DNA from: Bradyrhizobium zhanjiangense
GTDB lineage: Bacteria > Pseudomonadota > Alphaproteobacteria > Rhizobiales > Xanthobacteraceae
Length of the DNA: 64,000 bases
Assembly (NCBI RefSeq): GCF_004114935.1
Contig: NZ_CP022221.1
Location: 9,135,001-9,199,000 of the forward strand
Reading direction: 5' to 3'
Shown here: positions 16,464 through 26,314 of the stretch, in pieces
Layout: each line of letters begins with the position of its first letter
Position numbering within the stretch: the first letter of the stretch is position 1
Notes under the pieces: model-generated
Database searches by the model: none
What the model was told of the DNA's origin: nothing
The model's input: only the letters and a program-made list of their open reading frames with translations
Translations under genes and position numbers: made by a program

Positions 16464-17387
16464 CTACTTCACCGCGTCAAAGCACCAGGCCAGAATGCCC
16501 TTCTGCGCGTGCAGGCGGTTTTCGGCCTCGTCGAACACGACCGATTGCGGGCCGTCGATCACGTCATCGGTGACCTCTTCGCCGCGGTGGGCGGGCAGGC
16601 AGTGCATGAACAGCGCATCGGACTTGGCCAACGACATCAGCTTGGCATTGACCTGGTACGGCTTGAGCACGTTGTGACGGTGCTCGCCCTCCTTGTCGCC
16701 CATCGACACCCAGGTGTCGGTGACGACGCAGTCGGCACCGCGCACGGCGGCCTCCGGATCGGTGCCGAGCACGATCGGCGCATTGGTCGTCTTGATCCAG
16801 TCGCGCATCGCCTTTTTCGGGGCGAGCTCCGGCGGCGTTGCGACGTTGAGCTGGAATTTGAAGCGCTCGGCGGCGTGGGCCCAGGACGCCAGCACGTTGT
16901 TGTCGTCACCGGTCCAGGCCACCGTCTTGCCCTCGATCGGACCGCGATGCTCCTCGTAGGTCATGAGGTCGGCCATCACCTGGCAAGGGTGTGAACGGCG
17001 CGTCAGGCCGTTGATGACGGGCACGGTCGCATAGGCCGCAAGCTCCAGCAGCGCCTCGTGATTGAGGATGCGGATCATGATGGCGTCGACATAGCGCGAC
17101 AGCACACGCGCGGTGTCGGCGATGGTCTCGCCGCGGCCGAGCTGCATTTCGGCACCGGTGAGCATGATGGGCTCGCCGCCGAGCTGGCGCATGGCGACGT
17201 CGAACGACACTCGCGTCCGCGTCGAGGGGCGCTCGAAGATCATCGCCAGCGTCTTGCCTTCGAGCGGCCTGACCGGCTGATGCGCCTTCTGCTTCGCCTT
17301 CATGGCGGAGGATGCGGCGAGCATGCGCTTGAGCTCCGACAGCGGGAGCTCGTTGATGTCGAGGAAGTGCTTTGGCGACTTGCTCAT
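16464..17387 (-). CDS. argF: ornithine carbamoyltransferase
   Basis: A 307-residue cytoplasmic enzyme that makes citrulline from ornithine and carbamoyl phosphate in arginine synthesis. The carbamoyl-phosphate motif STRTR is at residues 55-59, [11 protein letters not shown] in the middle, and [11 protein letters not shown] near residue 262 carries the conserved Cys for ornithine binding. Length matches the family. The ATG overlaps the argD stop codon, so translation is coupled. Confidence 0.96.
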   Translation of the reverse strand: MSKSPKHFLDINELPLSELKRMLAASSAMKAKQKAHQPVRPLEGKTLAMIFERPSTRTRVSFDVAMRQLGGEPIMLTGAEMQLGRGETIADTARVLSRYVDAIMIRILNHEALLELAAYATVPVINGLTRRSHPCQVMADLMTYEEHRGPIEGKTVAWTGDDNNVLASWAHAAERFKFQLNVATPPELAPKKAMRDWIKTTNAPIVLGTDPEAAVRGADCVVTDTWVSMGDKEGEHRHNVLKPYQVNAKLMSLAKSDALFMHCLPAHRGEEVTDDVIDGPQSVVFDEAENRLHAQKGILAWCFDAVK

Positions 17388-18595
17388 CAGCTTGCCGCCC
17401 GCTTGGTCTGACCGGACGAGATCGCCGTGCAGGCGCGCTCGAGCCGCCCGATGCTGTCCTCGATCTCGGCTTCGGTGACGATCAGAGGCGGCAGGAAGCG
17501 CACGACATTATCGCCGGCGCCGACGGTGAGCAGCTTTTCGTGGCGCAAGGCGGCAACGAGATCACCCGAAGGCACGACCGCCTTGATGCCGATCAGGAGA
17601 CCCTCGCCACGCACTTCGCTGACGACATCAGGATGGCGATCGATCACGGAGGCGAGCTTCTGCTTGAGCAGCAGCGACATCTTCTGCACGTGGTCGAAGA
17701 AGCCGGGCTTGAGCATGACGTCGAGCACGGCGTTCGCAGCGGAAATCGCGAGCGGATTGCCGCCGAAGGTCGAGCCGTGCGAGCCGGGTGTCATGCCGGA
17801 GGCCGCTTCCGCGGTCGCAAGGCAAGCACCGATCGGGAAGCCGCCACCGAGCGCCTTCGCCAGCGACATCACGTCGGGCGTGACGCCGAAACGGCGATGC
17901 GCGAACAGATCGCCGGTGCGGCCCATGCCGGTCTGCACCTCGTCGAACGCGAGCAACAGGCCCTTCTCGTCGCAGAGCTGACGCAGCGCCTTGAGGAAGG
18001 CGGGTGTCGACGAACGCACACCGCCCTCGCCCTGGATCGGCTCGATCAGGATGCCGGCGGTCTGCGGACCGATCGCCTTCTTCACGGCCTCGATATCGCC
18101 ATGCGGGACCTGGTCGAAGCCGTCCATCGGCGGGCCGAAACCTTCGAGATATTTTGCCGAGCCCGTCGCAGCCAGCGTCGCCAGCGTGCGGCCGTGGAAG
18201 GCACCCTCGAAGGTGATCATGCGATAGCGATCGGGATGGCCCTTTGCGGCGTGATAGCGCCGCACGACCTTGATCACGCATTCCAGCGCTTCAGCGCCGG
18301 AATTGCAGAAGAACACGAAGTCGGCGAAGCTTTCGCTGCACAGGCGCGCCGCCAGTTTCTCACCGTCCGGGCTTTGGAACAGGTTCGACATGTGCCAGAG
18401 CTTGGTCGCCTGCTCCTGCAATGCCTTGACCAGCGCGGGATGAGCATGGCCGAGCGCGTTCACCGCAACGCCCGACGTGAAATCGAGATAGCGATCGCCA
18501 TTGGTCGCGATCAGCCAACAGCCTTCGCCGCGCTCGAAACCAAGGTCGGCCCTGGCGAAAACGGGAAGCAGATGCGGCGCGGCGCTGTTGGTCAT
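17387..18595 (-). CDS. argD: acetylornithine transaminase
   Basis: A 402-residue class-III PLP aminotransferase of arginine synthesis. Conserved blocks include [68 protein letters not shown] and the lysine region [15 protein letters not shown]. Such enzymes can also act on succinyldiaminopimelate. A start 6 nt further upstream (18601) is possible. First gene of the argD-argF-hslO group. A stem-loop (GTGCCGCC/GGCGGCAC, 18684-18706) lies in its leader. Confidence 0.95.
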   Translation of the reverse strand: MTNSAAPHLLPVFARADLGFERGEGCWLIATNGDRYLDFTSGVAVNALGHAHPALVKALQEQATKLWHMSNLFQSPDGEKLAARLCSESFADFVFFCNSGAEALECVIKVVRRYHAAKGHPDRYRMITFEGAFHGRTLATLAATGSAKYLEGFGPPMDGFDQVPHGDIEAVKKAIGPQTAGILIEPIQGEGGVRSSTPAFLKALRQLCDEKGLLLAFDEVQTGMGRTGDLFAHRRFGVTPDVMSLAKALGGGFPIGACLATAEAASGMTPGSHGSTFGGNPLAISAANAVLDVMLKPGFFDHVQKMSLLLKQKLASVIDRHPDVVSEVRGEGLLIGIKAVVPSGDLVAALRHEKLLTVGAGDNVVRFLPPLIVTEAEIEDSIGRLERACTAISSGQTKRAAS

Positions 18596-18770
18596 GACCA
18601 TCACTTGGATGTTGCATTTGAATGTTGAGACCTGCCTGGCGTGCCTTGCGCAGCGCACCATTGATCGGTCCGGAAAACGAAACGTGCCGCCTTTTAAGGG
18701 CGGCACGCGCCACTATCTTATGCCTGGCAAGACCGGTGTCAATGCCGCCTGGAAAGCCTCGCGAAACGCT

Positions 18771-18984
18771 GAATCCGTAGTCTTGCGGTGCCGATTTTGC
18801 GGGGTTTTCACCACGGAACATGTGGAAGCGAGTCGGCGGACTCTTGCGCGGGAGTCACGCCATATTGTAGCGTTTGGCCTGTCAGATACGACATCTCGTG
18901 CAGCGGTTCTGATCCTCTAAGTCCTCATGTACCGGCGTAAACGTTCGGGCGTCAGTAGCGCGCCCGGCGAGCCTTAAGGGATTC
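18771..18984. promoter_or_regulatory. cluster of five GANTC (CcrM) methylation sites upstream of gcrA
   Basis: GANTC occurs at 18771 (GAATC), 18830 (GAGTC), 18839 (GACTC), 18852 (GAGTC) and 18980 (GATTC), three of them within 27 bp. The intergenic stretch from argD (18595) to gcrA (19064) is 468 bp and holds no gene. CcrM methylates GANTC in alphaproteobacteria and GcrA binds methylated GANTC promoters, so this is a candidate methylation-responsive control region for gcrA. Confidence 0.6.
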
Positions 18985-19063
18985 TGGCGGCACGGGTTTT
19001 TCAAGGCTTAGGCATTCGCTGTGAGGCCCCAGGATGGTGGCGCGCAGCGAGGGAAAGGGTGCA

Positions 19064-19576
19064 ATGACGGTTTTGACCTGGTCCGACGATCGCGTCGAGC
19101 AGCTGAAAAAGCTCTGGGAGGCCGGACTTTCGGCCAGCCAGATCGCGGCCGAGCTCGGCAATGTGACCCGCAATGCCGTGATCGGCAAAGTGCACAGGCT
19201 CGGCCTGTCGGGCCGCGCCAAGAGCCCATCTTCGGCCGCGCCGCGGCCGCGCAAGGCGCGCCCAGCACAGCACATGATGCGGGTGACCCGGCCGATCTCG
19301 CGCGGCAACACCGCGCTGGCGCAGGCCTTCGAGGTCGAGGTGGAGGCCGAACCGGTCACCTACGACAACGTGGTGCCAATGAGCCAGCGGCTGTCGCTGC
19401 TGGAATTGAACGAGGCAACCTGCCACTGGCCGGTCGGCGATCCATCGAGCCCGGATTTCTTCTTCTGCGGCGGCAGGGCGCTGTCCGGCCTGCCCTACTG
19501 TGCCCAGCACTCGCGCGTGGCGTATCAGCCGGCCGCGGATCGGCGGCGGGCGCCGGCCAAGCCGAGCACGCGGTGA
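19064..19576 (+). CDS. gcrA: GcrA cell-cycle regulator
   Basis: A 170-residue member of the GcrA family. The N-terminal DNA-binding domain reads LTWSDDRVEQLKKLWEAG, ASQIAAELGNVTRNAVIGKV and HRLGLSGR, almost invariant in alphaproteobacteria. A low-complexity Pro/Arg/Ala linker follows. The C-terminal RNA-polymerase sigma-70-interacting domain has TCHWPVGDP, FFFCGG and YCAQHSRVAY with conserved Cys/His. GcrA binds sigma70 holoenzyme and activates promoters with methylated GANTC. ATG 19064 follows GGGAAAGGG; an upstream ATG at 19034 is less well placed. Confidence 0.95.
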   Translation: MTVLTWSDDRVEQLKKLWEAGLSASQIAAELGNVTRNAVIGKVHRLGLSGRAKSPSSAAPRPRKARPAQHMMRVTRPISRGNTALAQAFEVEVEAEPVTYDNVVPMSQRLSLLELNEATCHWPVGDPSSPDFFFCGGRALSGLPYCAQHSRVAYQPAADRRRAPAKPSTR

Positions 19577-19632
19577 GTTTGTTCTGAGACCAGAAATGAG
19601 CCGTCGTGCGATCGCGGCTCTACAAATCCGAT

Positions 19633-19788
19633 GTCGTCCCGGACAAGCGCGCCTCAAGCGCGCGTAGATCCGGGACCCACAGCCACCGCAAGCTGTGGCT
19701 ACGGGGACTCGGAGTTACCTTTTTAGCGCAACAATCACTCCCTGTGGCTATGGGTCCCGGATCTGCGCTTACGCTTGTCCGGGACGAC
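19633..19788. repeat. long palindromic repeat (GTCGTCCCGGACAAGCG type)
   Basis: GTCGTCCCGGACAAGCGCG at the left is mirrored by CGCTTGTCCGGGACGAC at the right, with GATCCGGGACCCA/TGGGTCCCGGATC inside. It is followed after 25 bp by the IS630 left end, so the IS lies at the edge of a repeat-rich gap. Confidence 0.7.
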
Positions 19789-19814
19789 AGTGAGAGTGTG
19801 GCAGCCGCCTGCTA

Positions 19815-20864
19815 GAGCATCCGCCGAGCTGAATGAATCGAAAGGGATTCCCAAATCAGCTGTGAGGTGATTCAAACTGCCTGCCGGGGCTGGAGGCCGG
19901 CGGGCATGTCGAAGGCTCTTTCGCTGGATCTTCGAGTTAGGGTTCTGGCCGCGGTGAAGGCGGGGGCATCGCACCGCGAGGCAGGTGAACGGTTTGGGGT
20001 GAGCGCGGCAAGCGTGAGCCGGTGGGGAATGCGCGAGCGCCAGCAGGGTGATGCACGCCCGAAGGCGCTCGGTGGAGACCGCAGGTCCGGCCGCATCGAG
20101 GCGCACAAGGAGACGATCCTTGCGATGCTGAAGGCGACGCCGGATGTCTCGATCGAGGAGCTGCGCCGGAGCCTGGCCCAAAAGGGGCTGGTGTTCGGCG
20201 AAGGCACACTCCGTCGCTTCCTGATGCGGCACGGCATCACGCGCAAAAAAAGACCGCACACGCCAGCGAGCAGGACCGGCCGGACGTCGTAAAGCGGCGC
20301 CAGGATTGGCTCGAGGGCCAGCCTGCGCTTGATCCCAAGCGCCTCGTCTTCATCGATGAGACCTGGGCTTCGACCAATATGGCCCGCCGCTACGGCCGCT
20401 GTCCGCGTGGAGAGCGGCTGAAGGTCGGGATCCCCACGGCCATTGGAAGACCACGACCTTCGTGGCCGGAATCACCTCCAGCGGCATCATCGCCCCCTGG
20501 GTCCTCGACGGACCGATCAATCGCGACGCCTTCGAAGTCTATGTCGAGAAGGTTCTCATCCCCGACCTTCCGCCAGGCGCCATCGTCGTCATGGACAACC
20601 TGTCCAGCCACAAGGGACCAAGGATCCGCCAGATGATCGAAGCTGCGGGTGCAAGCCTGCTCTACCTGCCTCCCTACAGCCCCGACTTCAATCCGATCGA
20701 GAATGCCTTCGCCAAGCTCAAGGCACTCTTGCGTCAGGCCGCAGAACGAACCGTCGACGGCCTCTGGAGCGCGATTGGTCGCATCATTGATCGCTTCACA
20801 TCAATGGAATGCCGCAACTACTTCATCGCCGCAGGATACGCTGCAACATGATCGGCGGATGCTC
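19815..20864 (+). mobile_element. IS630-family insertion sequence with TA target duplication
   Basis: The element is about 1,050 bp. Ends are GAGCATCCGCCGA at the left (19815) and TCGGCGGATGCTC at the right (to 20864), a perfect terminal inverted repeat, each flanked by the dinucleotide TA (19813-19814 and 20865-20866). TA duplication is the IS630/Tc1 hallmark. It carries one transposase in shifted frames. The right end is 20 bp from the phoB stop codon, so it inserted just downstream of the Pho operon. Confidence 0.93.
19906..20851 (+). pseudogene. IS630 transposase, programmed frameshift plus a further 1-nt deletion
   Basis: The first part (19906-20292) encodes the HTH region: LSLDLRVRVLAAVKAGASHR and FGVSAASVSRW. 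At a seven-A run (20245-20251) a -1 shift leads to KKTAHASEQDRPDV and then LVFIDETWASTNMARRYG with the first DDE Asp; this shift is the usual expression route in the family. A second shift is needed at the C run near 20433-20436 (GGGATCCCCACGG), where one C seems missing, before KTTTFVAGITSSG and VMDNLSSHKG (second Asp) and YSPDFNPIENAF (Glu). The second lesion is not explained by programmed shifting, so this copy is probably inactive, unless it is a sequencing error. Confidence 0.85.
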
Positions 20865-20883
20865 TAAAGCAACACCGCCTAAC

Positions 20884-21591
20884 TTACGTCTGCTCCGCCT
20901 TTGCAAACCGATCATCCAGCGCATAGCCGGCGCCGCGGACGGTGCGGATCGGGTCCTGCTCGCGGCCGAGATTGAGCAGCTTGCGCAGGCGGCCGATATG
21001 GACGTCGACGGTGCGCTCGTCGATATAGATGTCGCGGCCCCAGACGCTGTCGAGCAGCTGCTCGCGCGAGAACACGCGGCCGGGATGCTCCAGGAAGAAC
21101 TCCAGCAGGCGATATTCGGTCGGGCCGAGATCGATCGGCCGGCCAGAGCGCGCCACGCGGCGCTTGTCGCGATCGAGCTCGATGTCGCCATAGGCGAGCA
21201 CGGTGGCGAGCCGCTCCGGGCTTGCCCGTCGCAAGAGCCCCTTCACGCGCGCGAGCAGCTCCGGCACCGAGAACGGCTTGACGATGTAGTCGTCGGCGCC
21301 GGTCGCAAGACCCCGCACCCGCTCGCTCTCCTCGCCGCGCGCGGTGAGCATGATGATCGGGAGTTGCTTGGTCTCGGGACGGGTGCGCAGCCGCCGGCAC
21401 AGCTCGATGCCTGATAGTCCCGGCAGCATCCAGTCGAGCACGATCAGATCGGGGATGTGTTCCTTGAGGCGGGTGTCGGCGTCGTCGCCGCGCATCACCG
21501 TCTCCACGTCATAGCCGTCGCCTTCGAGGTTGTAACGGAGAAGCTCGGTGAGAGCTTCCTCGTCCTCAACCACCATGATGCGTGCGCCCAT
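20884..21591 (-). CDS. phoB: phosphate regulon response regulator PhoB
   Basis: A 235-residue OmpR-type response regulator. The receiver has acidic residues at VEDEE (9-12), phospho-acceptor Asp53 in LIVLDWMLPGLSG, and KPFS near residue 105. The C-terminal winged helix includes YRLLEFFLEHPGRVFSREQL and ERTVDVHIGRLRKLL. It activates Pho-box promoters when phosphorylated by PhoR. It is the last gene of the pst-phoU-phoB run, 14 bp after phoU, with IS630 just downstream. Confidence 0.96.
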   Translation of the reverse strand: MGARIMVVEDEEALTELLRYNLEGDGYDVETVMRGDDADTRLKEHIPDLIVLDWMLPGLSGIELCRRLRTRPETKQLPIIMLTARGEESERVRGLATGADDYIVKPFSVPELLARVKGLLRRASPERLATVLAYGDIELDRDKRRVARSGRPIDLGPTEYRLLEFFLEHPGRVFSREQLLDSVWGRDIYIDERTVDVHIGRLRKLLNLGREQDPIRTVRGAGYALDDRFAKAEQT

Positions 21592-21605
21592 GTTGTCGTC
21601 GCTCC

Positions 21606-22322
21606 CTAGGTATTCGGTACCGTCGTGGCGAAGGTCGTCATGTCGCCCTTCGGCCGCTTGTCGGTGATCGCCTGACCCTCGATCATGTAGAACACTGTTT
21701 CGGCGATGTTGGTGGCGTGGTCACCGATCCGCTCGATGTTCTTGGCGCAGAACATCAGATGGATGCAGAACGAGATGTTGCGCGGATCCTCCATCATGTA
21801 GGTGAGGAGCTCGCGGAACAGCGAGGTGCAGATGGCGTCGACTTCCTCGTCGCCCTTCCACACCGCCATTGCCGCCGGCAGATCATGCGCGGCATAGGCG
21901 TCCAGCACCGACTTGACCTGCTGCTGCACGAGGTCGGTCATGTGCTCCAGGCCGCGGAACAGTTTTAGCGGATGGAAGTCCGTCTCCAGCGCCGCAACGC
22001 GCTTGCCCATGTTCTTGGCGAGGTCGCCGATGCGCTCGAGATCGGTGGCGACGCGCATGGCGCCGACGATCTCGCGCAGATCCACCGCCATCGGCTGGCG
22101 GCGGGCGATGGTGAGCACGGCGCGCTCCTCGATGCGTTTCTGCAGCGCGTCGAGCTCGGCGTCGGTGGTGACGACGCGCTGGCCGAGCGCGACGTCGCGG
22201 CGGATCAGCGCGTCGACGGAATCGACGATCATGCGCTCGGCGATGCCGCCCATCTCGGCGACCAGGCGGGTGAGCTCCTGGAGGTCGGTGTCGAAGGCCT
22301 TTGCGGTATGTTCAGTACCCAT
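21606..22322 (-). CDS. phoU: phosphate transport system regulator PhoU
   Basis: A 238-residue, almost entirely alpha-helical protein with two PhoU repeats. Each repeat carries a metal/phosphate motif of the form E/DxxxD: ATDLERIGDLAKNMGKRV in the first and AKNIERIGDHATNIAETV in the second. PhoU couples the Pst transporter to PhoR and silences the kinase when phosphate is plentiful. It begins 11 bp after pstB. Confidence 0.96.
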   Translation of the reverse strand: MGTEHTAKAFDTDLQELTRLVAEMGGIAERMIVDSVDALIRRDVALGQRVVTTDAELDALQKRIEERAVLTIARRQPMAVDLREIVGAMRVATDLERIGDLAKNMGKRVAALETDFHPLKLFRGLEHMTDLVQQQVKSVLDAYAAHDLPAAMAVWKGDEEVDAICTSLFRELLTYMMEDPRNISFCIHLMFCAKNIERIGDHATNIAETVFYMIEGQAITDKRPKGDMTTFATTVPNT

Positions 22323-22333
22323 TTCCCGTCTCC

Positions 22334-23152
22334 TCAGCCGAACCGGCCGGTGATGTAATCCTGCGTACGCCGGTCGCTCGGCGACGTGAAGATCTTGCTG
22401 GTGTCGTCGAACTCGATCAGTTCGCCGAGATACATGAAGGCGGTCTTGTCGGAGACGCGCGCCGCCTGCTGCATGTTGTGGGTGACGATCGCGATCGTGT
22501 AGTTCTCGGACAGTTCCTGGATCAGCTCCTCGACCTTGGCGGTCGAGATCGGATCGAGCGCCGAGCAGGGCTCGTCGAACAAGATCACTTCAGGCCGCAC
22601 CGCGACCGTGCGGGCGATGCAGAGGCGCTGCTGCTGGCCGCCGGAGAGCGACAGGCCCGAGGCGTTGAGCTTGTCCTTGACCTCGTTCCACAGCGCGCCG
22701 CCGCGCAGCGCCTTCTCGACCCGGTCGTCCATCTCGGACTTCGAGATCTTCTCGTAGAGGCGGATGCCGAAGGCGATGTTCTCGTAGATCGTCATCGGGA
22801 ACGGTGTCGGCTTCTGGAACACCATGCCGACGCGGGCGCGCAGCAGATTGAGGTCGAGCTTGGGATCGAGGATGTTGGTCTGGTCGAGCATCAGCTGACC
22901 GGTCACGCGCTGGCCCGGATAGAGGTCGTACATCCGGTTGAAGATGCGCAGCAGGGTCGACTTGCCGCAGCCCGACGGGCCGATGAAGGCCGTGACGCGG
23001 TTGGTGCCGAGCGTCAGGTTGATGTTCTTCAGCGCGTGATGCTCGCCGTAATAGAAGTTGAGGTTGCGCACCATCACCTTGGCGGGCGCTTCCGGCAGCG
23101 GATGCGAGGCCAGGTGACCGTTGGAACTCACGGATACGGACAGGTCGGTCAT
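22334..23152 (-). CDS. pstB: phosphate ABC transporter ATP-binding protein
   Basis: A 272-residue ABC ATPase with Walker [13 protein letters not shown]-loop [18 protein letters not shown], signature [13 protein letters not shown], Walker [13 protein letters not shown] and H-loop [14 protein letters not shown] is diagnostic of PstB. The start overlaps the pstA stop by 4 nt (ATGA), indicating coupled translation. Confidence 0.96.
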   Translation of the reverse strand: MTDLSVSVSSNGHLASHPLPEAPAKVMVRNLNFYYGEHHALKNINLTLGTNRVTAFIGPSGCGKSTLLRIFNRMYDLYPGQRVTGQLMLDQTNILDPKLDLNLLRARVGMVFQKPTPFPMTIYENIAFGIRLYEKISKSEMDDRVEKALRGGALWNEVKDKLNASGLSLSGGQQQRLCIARTVAVRPEVILFDEPCSALDPISTAKVEELIQELSENYTIAIVTHNMQQAARVSDKTAFMYLGELIEFDDTSKIFTSPSDRRTQDYITGRFG

Positions 23153-23994
23153 TTTGCGGTCCTCTCGGCGCCGAGGATGCGGGCGCCAATGTTCAGGGCA
23201 AGCACGGTGAGCGTGATCAGCAGTGCGCCGCTCCAGGCGAGCTGCTTCCAATAGGCGTAGGGGCTCTGCACGAAATTGTTGATGGTCACGGGCAGGTTGG
23301 CCATCGTCTTGTTCAGGCCGAGGCTGAAGAACTGGTTCGACAGCGCGGTGAACAGCAGCGGCGCGGTCTCGCCCGCGACGCGGGCGGTGGCGAGCAGCAC
23401 GCCGGTGATGAGGCCGGAGCGCGCGGCGCGGTAGGCGATGCGCTTGATCACCAGTGAGCGCGGCAGGCCGAGCGCGGAGGCCGCCTCGCGCAGCGCGTTC
23501 GGCACCAGAAGCAGCATGTCCTCGGTGGTGCGCAGCACCACCGGGATGACGATCACGGCGAGCGCGAGGCTACCGGCGATCGCCGAGAAGCCGCGCATCG
23601 GCACCACAACGGCGCCGTAGATGAACAGGCCGATGATGATCGAGGGCGCCGACAACAGGATGTCGTTGATGAAGCGGATCACCGAAGTCAGCTTGTCGTT
23701 GCGGCCGTATTCGGCGAGATAGGTGCCGGCGAACAGGCCGAGCGGCGCGCCGATGCCGACGCCGAGCACGGTCATGATCAGCGAGCCGACGATGGCGTTG
23801 AGCAGGCCGCCTTCGGACGCGCCGGGCGGCGGCGTGTTCTCAGTGAAGACCTGGAGGTTCAGGCCGCTAAGGCCGTTGTAGAGCAGCGTGATCAGGATCA
23901 GTGCGAGCCAGGTGACGCCGAAGACGGCGGCGGCGATGCAGAGCCCGCGGATGACGACGTCGGTGCGGCGGCGGCGTGCGTAAATCGGGTTCAT
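23149..23994 (-). CDS. pstA: phosphate ABC transporter permease PstA
   Basis: A 281-residue inner-membrane permease with about six transmembrane helices. The EAA-like loop [21 protein letters not shown] marks the ATPase contact site. The periplasmic loop around [21 protein letters not shown] is typical of PstA. It starts one base after the pstC stop. Confidence 0.95.
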   Translation of the reverse strand: MNPIYARRRRTDVVIRGLCIAAAVFGVTWLALILITLLYNGLSGLNLQVFTENTPPPGASEGGLLNAIVGSLIMTVLGVGIGAPLGLFAGTYLAEYGRNDKLTSVIRFINDILLSAPSIIIGLFIYGAVVVPMRGFSAIAGSLALAVIVIPVVLRTTEDMLLLVPNALREAASALGLPRSLVIKRIAYRAARSGLITGVLLATARVAGETAPLLFTALSNQFFSLGLNKTMANLPVTINNFVQSPYAYWKQLAWSGALLITLTVLALNIGARILGAERTAK

Positions 23995-23995
23995 G

Positions 23996-24994
23996 TCACT
24001 TCCCCGCCTTCTGTTCCAGGCGCAGCAGCATCAGCCGCGCGGCCGCGAGCACGAAGAAGGTCAGCACGAACAGGAGCAGGCCGAGCAGGATCAGGCCGGA
24101 CTGGTGCAGGCCGTCACTCTCGGCGAACTCGGAGGCGATCGCCGCCGAGATCGTGGTGCCCGGCGCGAAGATCGACGAGGAGATCCGGAACGAGTTGCCG
24201 ATGATGAAAGTCACCGCCATGGTCTCGCCGAGCGCACGGCCTAGCGCCAGCATGACGCCGCCGATGATGCCGACCCGGGTGTAGGGGATCACCACGCTGC
24301 GGACGACTTCCCAAGTGGTGCAGCCGACGCCGTAGGCGGCCTCTTTCAGCACCGGCGGCACCGTCTTGAACACGTCGACCGAGATCGAGGTGATGAAGGG
24401 CAGCACCATGATGGCGAGGATCAGCGCAGCGTTGAACAGGCTGAGATAGGACGGGGGACCTGCGAAGATCGCCCCCAGCACCGGAACGCCGTCGAAGACC
24501 CTGATCATGAAGGGCTGGAAGGTGTTGGCCAGGAACGGGCCCAGCACGAAGAAGCCCCACATGCCGTAGATGATCGAGGGAATGCCGGCGAGCAGCTCGA
24601 TCGCCATGCCGATCGGGCGGCGCAGCCATTGCGGGCAGAGCTCGGTGAGGAAGATCGCAATGCCGAGACCGACCGGAATGGCGATCAGCATCGCGATGAA
24701 GGAGGTGACGAGCGTGCCGTACATCGGCCCGAGCGCGCCGAGCACGGGCGGATCGGCCGAGGGCGCCCAGCGCTGCGTCCACAGGAACGACAGGCCGTAT
24801 TCCTTGATCGCCGGGAAGGCGCCGACGATCAGCGAAATGATGATGCCGCCGAGGATCAGCAGCACCGAGATCGCGGAAAGCCGCGTGATCCAGTAGAAGG
24901 TGACGTCGCCGAGCTTGAACGCGCTCAAGGCCTTGGCGCGGTCGTACGGTCCGGCGTCGTCGATTACATCGCTCTGAACAGCCATCTCTGCCAC
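23996..24994 (-). CDS. pstC: phosphate ABC transporter permease PstC
   Basis: A 332-residue inner-membrane permease. Conserved stretches are [39 protein letters not shown] and the EAA-like loop [24 protein letters not shown] 24994 is proposed because AGGGGA lies 6 nt upstream; ATG 24985 in frame is an alternative. The 160-bp gap to pstS contains an inverted repeat (CCCCGGAT / ATCCGGGG, about 25041-25088), likely an mRNA structure that keeps pstS transcript levels above the permease genes. Confidence 0.95.
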   Translation of the reverse strand: MAEMAVQSDVIDDAGPYDRAKALSAFKLGDVTFYWITRLSAISVLLILGGIIISLIVGAFPAIKEYGLSFLWTQRWAPSADPPVLGALGPMYGTLVTSFIAMLIAIPVGLGIAIFLTELCPQWLRRPIGMAIELLAGIPSIIYGMWGFFVLGPFLANTFQPFMIRVFDGVPVLGAIFAGPPSYLSLFNAALILAIMVLPFITSISVDVFKTVPPVLKEAAYGVGCTTWEVVRSVVIPYTRVGIIGGVMLALGRALGETMAVTFIIGNSFRISSSIFAPGTTISAAIASEFAESDGLHQSGLILLGLLLFVLTFFVLAAARLMLLRLEQKAGK

Positions 24995-25156
24995 GCCGAT
25001 CCCCTGTACCCGTTCTATATATGCTTGTTGCCGGACTTGTGCCCCGGATGCGGCGCGAGCAGCGAAGCGGCGCGACGCTGATCCGGGGCCCGGTTCTTGT
25101 CGGTCCCGGCGCTGCGCAGCAGCGTTTCACGCTGCAGCGCGTCCGGGCCATTCGCT

Positions 25157-26170
25157 TCAGCTCTTGATCTCGGCAGCCCAGGTCTTCTCGATCAGCTGGA
25201 CGACGCTGTCCGGCATCGGGATGTAGTCGAGCTCTTCAGCCGCCTTGCCGCCGTTCTTGAACGCCCAGCGGAAGAACTTGATGGCTTCCTGGGAGGCAGC
25301 CTTGTCCGTCGCAGACTTGTGCATCAGGATGAAGGTCGCCGCCGTGATCGGCCAGGACTTGTCGCCGGGCTGGTCGGTCAGGATAACGTAATAGCCGGGA
25401 GCCTTGGCCCAATCGGCGTTGGAGGCGGCGGCCTGGAAGGCCTCGACGGTCGGCTGCACCGGCTTGCCGGCCTTGTTGACGAGACCGGTGTAGGTCAGCT
25501 TGTTCTGCTTGGCATAGGCGTACTCGACATAGCCGATCGAGTTCTTGGTCTGGCTGATGTTGCCCGACACGCCTTCGTTGCCCTTGGCGCCGACGCCGAC
25601 CGGCCACTCGACCGCGGTGCCCTCACCGACCTTGCTCTTCCAGTCCGCGCTGGCCTTGGAGAGGTAGTTGGTGAAGTTGAAGGTGGTGCCCGAACCGTCC
25701 GAACGGCGGACCACGGTGATCGCCTCCGCGGGCAGCTTCACGTTCGGATTGAGCTTCTTGATCGCGGCGTCGTCCCACTTGGTGATCTTGCCGAGATAGA
25801 TGTTGGCCAGCGTCTCGCCATCGAACACCAGTTCGCCGGGCTTCACGCCCTCGAGGTTGACGACGGGGACGATGGCGCCCATCACCATCGGCCACTGGAC
25901 GAGGCCGTCCTTCTCGAGCTGCTCGGCCTTGAGCGGCGCGTCGCTGGCGCCGAAGGTCACGGTCTTGGCCTGGATCTGCTTGATGCCGCCGCCCGAGCCG
26001 ATCGACTGGTAGTTCAGACCGTTGCCGGTTTCCTTCTTGTAGGCGTCAGCCCACTTCGAATAGATCGGGAACGGGAATGTCGCACCGGCACCCGTGATGT
26101 CGGCTGCAAACGCCGCCGTCGTCGATGCGGCGACCAAGCCGGCAGCGACGATAGTTTTGAGGAAATTCAT
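25157..26170 (-). CDS. pstS: periplasmic phosphate-binding protein PstS
   Basis: A 337-residue exported protein: signal peptide [19 protein letters not shown] ending AFA-AD, then [19 protein letters not shown], the start of the PstS phosphate pocket. [29 protein letters not shown] and [14 protein letters not shown] are further phosphate-contact blocks. The start follows GGAGA by 6 nt. A three-repeat Pho box is about 90 bp upstream. Confidence 0.96.
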   Translation of the reverse strand: MNFLKTIVAAGLVAASTTAAFAADITGAGATFPFPIYSKWADAYKKETGNGLNYQSIGSGGGIKQIQAKTVTFGASDAPLKAEQLEKDGLVQWPMVMGAIVPVVNLEGVKPGELVFDGETLANIYLGKITKWDDAAIKKLNPNVKLPAEAITVVRRSDGSGTTFNFTNYLSKASADWKSKVGEGTAVEWPVGVGAKGNEGVSGNISQTKNSIGYVEYAYAKQNKLTYTGLVNKAGKPVQPTVEAFQAAASNADWAKAPGYYVILTDQPGDKSWPITAATFILMHKSATDKAASQEAIKFFRWAFKNGGKAAEELDYIPMPDSVVQLIEKTWAAEIKS

Positions 26171-26258
26171 GCTGGTCTCCATACAGGGGAGCGAAGCGCC
26201 ATCCGCGCCCGATCGCGCTCCCCGCGCCGCCCCTTTAGGAGCGGTCGGCTGTGCTTTT

Positions 26259-26287
26259 ACGAAGGTTTCGTGACAGCTGGATGACAC
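26259..26287 (-). promoter_or_regulatory. Pho box (three 11-bp direct repeats) before pstS
   Basis: Read on the minus strand: GTGTCAT (26287-26281), CTGTCAC (26276-26270) and CCTTCGT (26265-26259), each starting 11 bp after the last with A/T-rich 4-bp spacers (CCAG, GAAA, AAAA). The first two closely match the CTGTCAT-N4-CTGTCAT PhoB consensus. The site lies between phoR and pstS, so pstS can be induced separately from phoR. Confidence 0.85.
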
Positions 26288-26314
26288 CCTCAAGCGCTTG
26301 GAATCGCTTGATTT

